A stretch of 64,000 bases of DNA from Bizionia sp. (lineage in GTDB: Bacteria > Bacteroidota > Bacteroidia > Flavobacteriales > Flavobacteriaceae). Below the pieces are notes generated by a model that made no database searches, had not been told where the DNA came from, and saw nothing but the letters and a program-made list of their open reading frames with translations. Made by a program: the position numbers and the translations under genes. The stretch spans positions 1 to 64,000 of the forward strand of contig JAHDHI010000005.1 in NCBI GenBank assembly GCA_020631395.1, read 5' to 3'. This document shows positions 60,593 to 64,000 of the stretch, one piece after another; position 1 is the first letter of the stretch, and the number at the start of each line of letters is the position of its first letter.

Positions 60593-63124
60593 TTGAAACA
60601 ACAGCATTCAAAAATACTACTAATTATTGTAACTATAAGCTTATTGACGGCTTGTAATTCTGTTAAACGAGTAGCCTCGGACGAACACCTATTGACGAAT
60701 ACCTCTCTTTTGGTAAATGATAAAAAAGTGAAGAGTGAAGCCATCAAGAACTTGTTGTACCAAAGACCCAACAAAAAACTGCCATTTTTAAACACTCCTC
60801 TAAGGCTTTACATTTACAATACTGCAAGACCAAACATAGATTCCATTTTGAATGCGAGGTTGGCCAACAACCCAAAAAAGAGAAAAAGATTGGAGCGCTT
60901 CTTGTCCAAAAAACAATTGGATAAATATCTTCGATCCAGGAAAAGCTTCAACAACTGGATAAAAAAGACTGGTGAAGCGCCTGTCGTGGTTAACGACACG
61001 CTTACCAAAAAATCTTTGAAACGCTTAGAGAGCTATTATTGGAACAATGGTTGGTTCGATGTCAAATCTTCTTCTAAAACAAATCGAGGAGACAACCAAA
61101 GAGCTACAATAGACTATTCGATAACAACAGGAAAACCATACACCATAGATTCCCTCTCAACAAGGATAGCTTCACCTGTTGTAGACTCCATTTTTAAAAC
61201 CATAGAGAAGAACTCTGCCATAAAGTTGGGAGAGCAATATAGAACGCAATCCGTCTTGGCGGAAAAAGACAGGATTACCAATGCGATGAGAAACTCTGGA
61301 GTCTATCACTTTTCCCAAGATTATTTTAACTTTGAGGTAGATACCTTTGGAAAAACAAAAAAAGTAAAAATAGATGTACAAATCACGGATAGAGCAATCA
61401 GACTGGAGGATACCTTGCTTAGGACTCCTTTCAAGGTTTACAAGGTAAAAGACGTAAACATCTATACCAATAGTGCCTTTGAAAACAAGGACAAACCCAT
61501 TGTGGATTCGACTCATTACAATGGCTTCAACATTTATAGCATTGAAAAACTACGTTACAACCCAAAAACACTTACAGATGCCATTTTCATTACACCAAAT
61601 AGCATTTTCAAAGACATCAATAGGCCAAGAACCTCACGAAGAATTAGTGATTTAAAAACATTTAGGTATCCTCGGATCGACTATATAGAAAACCCGGATA
61701 CGACATTGACTGCCAATATTTTTCTAAACCCTCTAAAAAAGTTCTCCTTGGGGTTTAGTGCCGAAGCCTCACAAAGCAACATCCAATCGGTAGGTTTTTC
61801 CTTGAATCCAAGTTTGATTCTCAGAAACCTTTTTAGAGGAGCAGAAACCCTTGAGATTTCGGGAATAGGATCCATTGGTGCTTCAAAAGATGGTGCCAAT
61901 GATCGCGATCAGTTTTTTGACATCAATGAGATTGGGGCCAATTTAAACTTAACCATACCTAGATTGTTTTCCCCTTTCAATACAGAGAAGATCATCCCCA
62001 ATTACATGTTTCCAAGTACAAGAATTAGCATGGCGGCAACGAGTCAAACCAACATTGGTTTGGACAAACAGACATTTACTGGAACCTTTAACTATAGATG
62101 GTACCCGAACACAAGTGTCACAAACAGATTTGATCTATTCAACATACAGTTTGTCAAAAACTTAAACACGTCCAATTACTTTGGAGTTTATAAAAGTTCA
62201 TACAACACCTTAAATGACATAGCCATAAATTCTGGCTACATAAATTCTGGAGAATCTTTGTCAATCCCCACTCAAGCGAATCAATTCTTGACTGATGCAA
62301 CTAGTGGTAGTTTGGGTTCATCCATCTCCGCTTCGGATCTGCAATCTGTAAACTCCATAAATGAAAGGAAGAACAGATTGACTGAGGACAACCTTATATT
62401 TTCATCCAGTTTCAATTATGTAAACGACAAGCGTGACAATCTCTTTGATAACGACTTTTCCATTTTTAGATTAAAATTGGAATTGGCAGGAAACATGTTT
62501 GCCGCCACCTCCAAGCTATTGAACCTCAAGAAGAACGAGGACGACAAATACGAGCTCTTCAATGTTGCTTATTCTCAATATGTAAAAACAGAATTGGATT
62601 ATATCAAATACTGGGATTTGGGCAACAAGAACGTACTAGCCGTACGTTCCTTCTTTGGAATAGCAATTCCGTTTGGAAATTCGACAAACATACCTTTCTC
62701 CAAAAGTTTTTTTGCAGGAGGAGCCAACGACAACCGTGCATGGACAGCCTATAATCTTGGTCCTGGAAGTTCGGAAACCACAAACGAATTCAACGAAGCC
62801 AATTTAAAGATTGCATTGAGTGCCGAAAGACGATTCAATATTTTTGGAGCCTTGAATGGTGCTCTTTTCATAGATGCGGGAAATATTTGGAATGTTTTGG
62901 ATGATGTGGAGGATGACTCTGCCACATTCAACTCTTTTTCTTCTTTGAAGGACATAGCCATTGGAACTGGTTTTGGATTGCGTTGGGACTTTAACTTCTT
63001 TGTCCTAAGAGGAGACATTGGCTTTAAAACCTACGACCCATCCTATAAAGACAGAAACCGATGGCTCAATGATTACAACTTCTCAAATGCGGTCTACAAC
63101 ATAGGTATAAACTATCCTTTTTAA
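60593..63124 (+). CDS. BamA/TamA family outer membrane lipoprotein
   Basis: This 843-residue protein has a lipoprotein signal (LLTAC, C21), POTRA-like periplasmic segments (about 30-330, for example LKRLESYYWNNGWFDVKSSS) and a C-terminal 16-strand Omp85 barrel ending YNIGINYPF. The barrel motif FFAGGANDNRAW resembles the VRGY/F lock region. Omp85 proteins insert barrels into, or move material across, the outer membrane; Bacteroidota have several lipidated TamA-like members. Only a TTG at 60593 keeps the signal peptide; an in-frame TAA lies upstream without an ATG between. Confidence 0.9.
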   Translation: MKQQHSKILLIIVTISLLTACNSVKRVASDEHLLTNTSLLVNDKKVKSEAIKNLLYQRPNKKLPFLNTPLRLYIYNTARPNIDSILNARLANNPKKRKRLERFLSKKQLDKYLRSRKSFNNWIKKTGEAPVVVNDTLTKKSLKRLESYYWNNGWFDVKSSSKTNRGDNQRATIDYSITTGKPYTIDSLSTRIASPVVDSIFKTIEKNSAIKLGEQYRTQSVLAEKDRITNAMRNSGVYHFSQDYFNFEVDTFGKTKKVKIDVQITDRAIRLEDTLLRTPFKVYKVKDVNIYTNSAFENKDKPIVDSTHYNGFNIYSIEKLRYNPKTLTDAIFITPNSIFKDINRPRTSRRISDLKTFRYPRIDYIENPDTTLTANIFLNPLKKFSLGFSAEASQSNIQSVGFSLNPSLILRNLFRGAETLEISGIGSIGASKDGANDRDQFFDINEIGANLNLTIPRLFSPFNTEKIIPNYMFPSTRISMAATSQTNIGLDKQTFTGTFNYRWYPNTSVTNRFDLFNIQFVKNLNTSNYFGVYKSSYNTLNDIAINSGYINSGESLSIPTQANQFLTDATSGSLGSSISASDLQSVNSINERKNRLTEDNLIFSSSFNYVNDKRDNLFDNDFSIFRLKLELAGNMFAATSKLLNLKKNEDDKYELFNVAYSQYVKTELDYIKYWDLGNKNVLAVRSFFGIAIPFGNSTNIPFSKSFFAGGANDNRAWTAYNLGPGSSETTNEFNEANLKIALSAERRFNIFGALNGALFIDAGNIWNVLDDVEDDSATFNSFSSLKDIAIGTGFGLRWDFNFFVLRGDIGFKTYDPSYKDRNRWLNDYNFSNAVYNIGINYPF

Positions 63125-63203
63125 CACAAAAAAAAGGGTATTCAACTATAACGTTTTCGGTCTTTTATCTCTATTTTTCATAACAAACAATCAAAAAAAT
63201 GAT

Positions 63204-63211
63204 TACTTTTG
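63204..63211 (+). promoter_or_regulatory. -7 box of fbaA
   Basis: TACTTTTG matches TAnnTTTG and lies 31 bases before the ATG at 63243. Confidence 0.55.
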
Positions 63212-63242
63212 AGGCTTAATTTTTCAACTTAAAAACTAAAAA

Positions 63243-64000
63243 ATGTCACACCAGATAAAACCAGGAGTAGCTACAGGAAAGGAAGTTCAAGCCATCTTTA
63301 AATTAGCAAAGGAAAAAGGATTTGCTTTACCAGCAGTAAATGTTGTAGGGTCAAACTCCATCAATGGTGTTCTAGAAACAGCAGCAGCCTTAAATGCCCC
63401 AGTAATTATCCAATTCTCAAATGGTGGTGGCGTATTCAATGCAGGAAAGAGTTTGAGTAACGACAATCAAAAAGCAGCAATCCTTGGGTCCATAGCTGGT
63501 GCAAAACACGTACATCTAATGGCAGAGGCATATGGCGTCCCAGTAATTTTGCATACAGATCACTGTGCCAAGAAACTACTACCTTGGATCGATGGCCTAT
63601 TGGATGCCAGTGAAGCGCATTTCAAAGCAACAGGCAAACCTTTGTATAGTTCGCACATGATAGACTTGAGTGAAGAACCTCTTGAGGAAAACATAGAAAT
63701 ATGCAAGAACTATTTGGAACGTATGAGCAAAATGGGAATGACGTTGGAAATAGAATTGGGAATCACAGGAGGAGAAGAAGATGGTGTGGACAATAGTGAT
63801 GTTGACGAATCCAAATTATACACGCAACCAGAGGAAGTGGCATACGCCTTTGAAGAATTGAGCAAGGTAAGCGACCAATTTACAATTGCTGCCGCTTTTG
63901 GAAATGTTCATGGTGTCTACAAGCCAGGTAACGTGAAATTGACTCCGAAGATCCTTAAGAACTCCCAAGAGCACATTTCTGAAAAATACAACGTACCTCA
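63243..64000 (+). CDS. fbaA: Class II fructose-bisphosphate aldolase (partial)
   Basis: The frame opens at the ATG at 63243 (MSHQIKPGVATGKEVQAIF) and runs off the end of the window after 252 codons. It matches the class IIA zinc aldolases that split fructose-1,6-bisphosphate. Visible blocks are GFALPAVNVVGSNSINGVLE, PVIIQFSNGGG, the zinc site VILHTDHCAKK, TLEIELGITGGEEDGVDNS and IAAAFGNVHGVYKPGNVKL. Complete members have about 355 residues, so about 100 are missing. It is the second glycolytic gene of the window. Confidence 0.96.
   Translation, partial: MSHQIKPGVATGKEVQAIFKLAKEKGFALPAVNVVGSNSINGVLETAAALNAPVIIQFSNGGGVFNAGKSLSNDNQKAAILGSIAGAKHVHLMAEAYGVPVILHTDHCAKKLLPWIDGLLDASEAHFKATGKPLYSSHMIDLSEEPLEENIEICKNYLERMSKMGMTLEIELGITGGEEDGVDNSDVDESKLYTQPEEVAYAFEELSKVSDQFTIAAAFGNVHGVYKPGNVKLTPKILKNSQEHISEKYNVP

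Overview
The window comes from a marine-type member of the Flavobacteriaceae (Bacteroidota). The DNA is AT-rich. Many genes are preceded by the Bacteroidota -7 box TAnnTTTG. Secreted proteins end in type IX secretion (T9SS) type A sorting domains, and genes for two T9SS parts (the Plug protein and PorT/SprT) are present. A complete Na+-NQR operon and a 65-residue GldL-like protein point the same way.

Layout. 1-7.8 kb is core and housekeeping: tRNA-Gly, two acetyltransferase genes, M15 and M48 peptidases, an ankyrin protein, gpmI, a HAD phosphatase, map, a GldL-like membrane protein and a methyltransferase. 7.9-18.7 kb, mostly on the minus strand, holds two small secreted proteins, two T9SS cargo proteins with seven-fold repeats, an orphan class I terpene synthase, and a 1506-residue LamG/beta-helix protein. 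18.8-24.3 kb holds a LytS/LytTR-type two-component pair, followed in the same reading direction by what looks like a decayed gene, and then apbE with its small partner gene. 24.4-39.1 kb is an accessory block: a DUF4846 protein, a T9SS type A protein, two tandem M12B-like metalloproteases and one M36 metalloprotease. 39.4-45.4 kb is nqrABCDEF. 45.6-63.1 kb is core again: T9SS Plug, apaG, pruA, rsmG, a fatty acid desaturase, an aminotransferase, trkH/trkA, ubiE, porT/sprT, a TrmH-type methyltransferase and a BamA/TamA-type outer membrane protein. The window ends inside a class II aldolase gene (fbaA).

How the parts fit. NqrB and NqrC need covalent FMN, which ApbE attaches. In relatives I recall, apbE and its small partner directly follow nqrF; here about 15 kb of secreted-protease genes lie between them. 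The secreted proteins divide into two groups by C-terminus. Three carry ordinary T9SS type A tails. Four (the LamG protein and the three metalloproteases) instead share a module of about 265 residues with two calcium-loop-like repeats and a fixed ending QLPEGAN. That module is the most interesting system here: it may be an alternative sorting, anchoring or assembly domain. Its DNA has been homogenised between neighbouring genes, with one tract of 1105 bp carrying a single mismatch. Several start positions were corrected from promoter positions and family lengths, and four genes appear to start with TTG.
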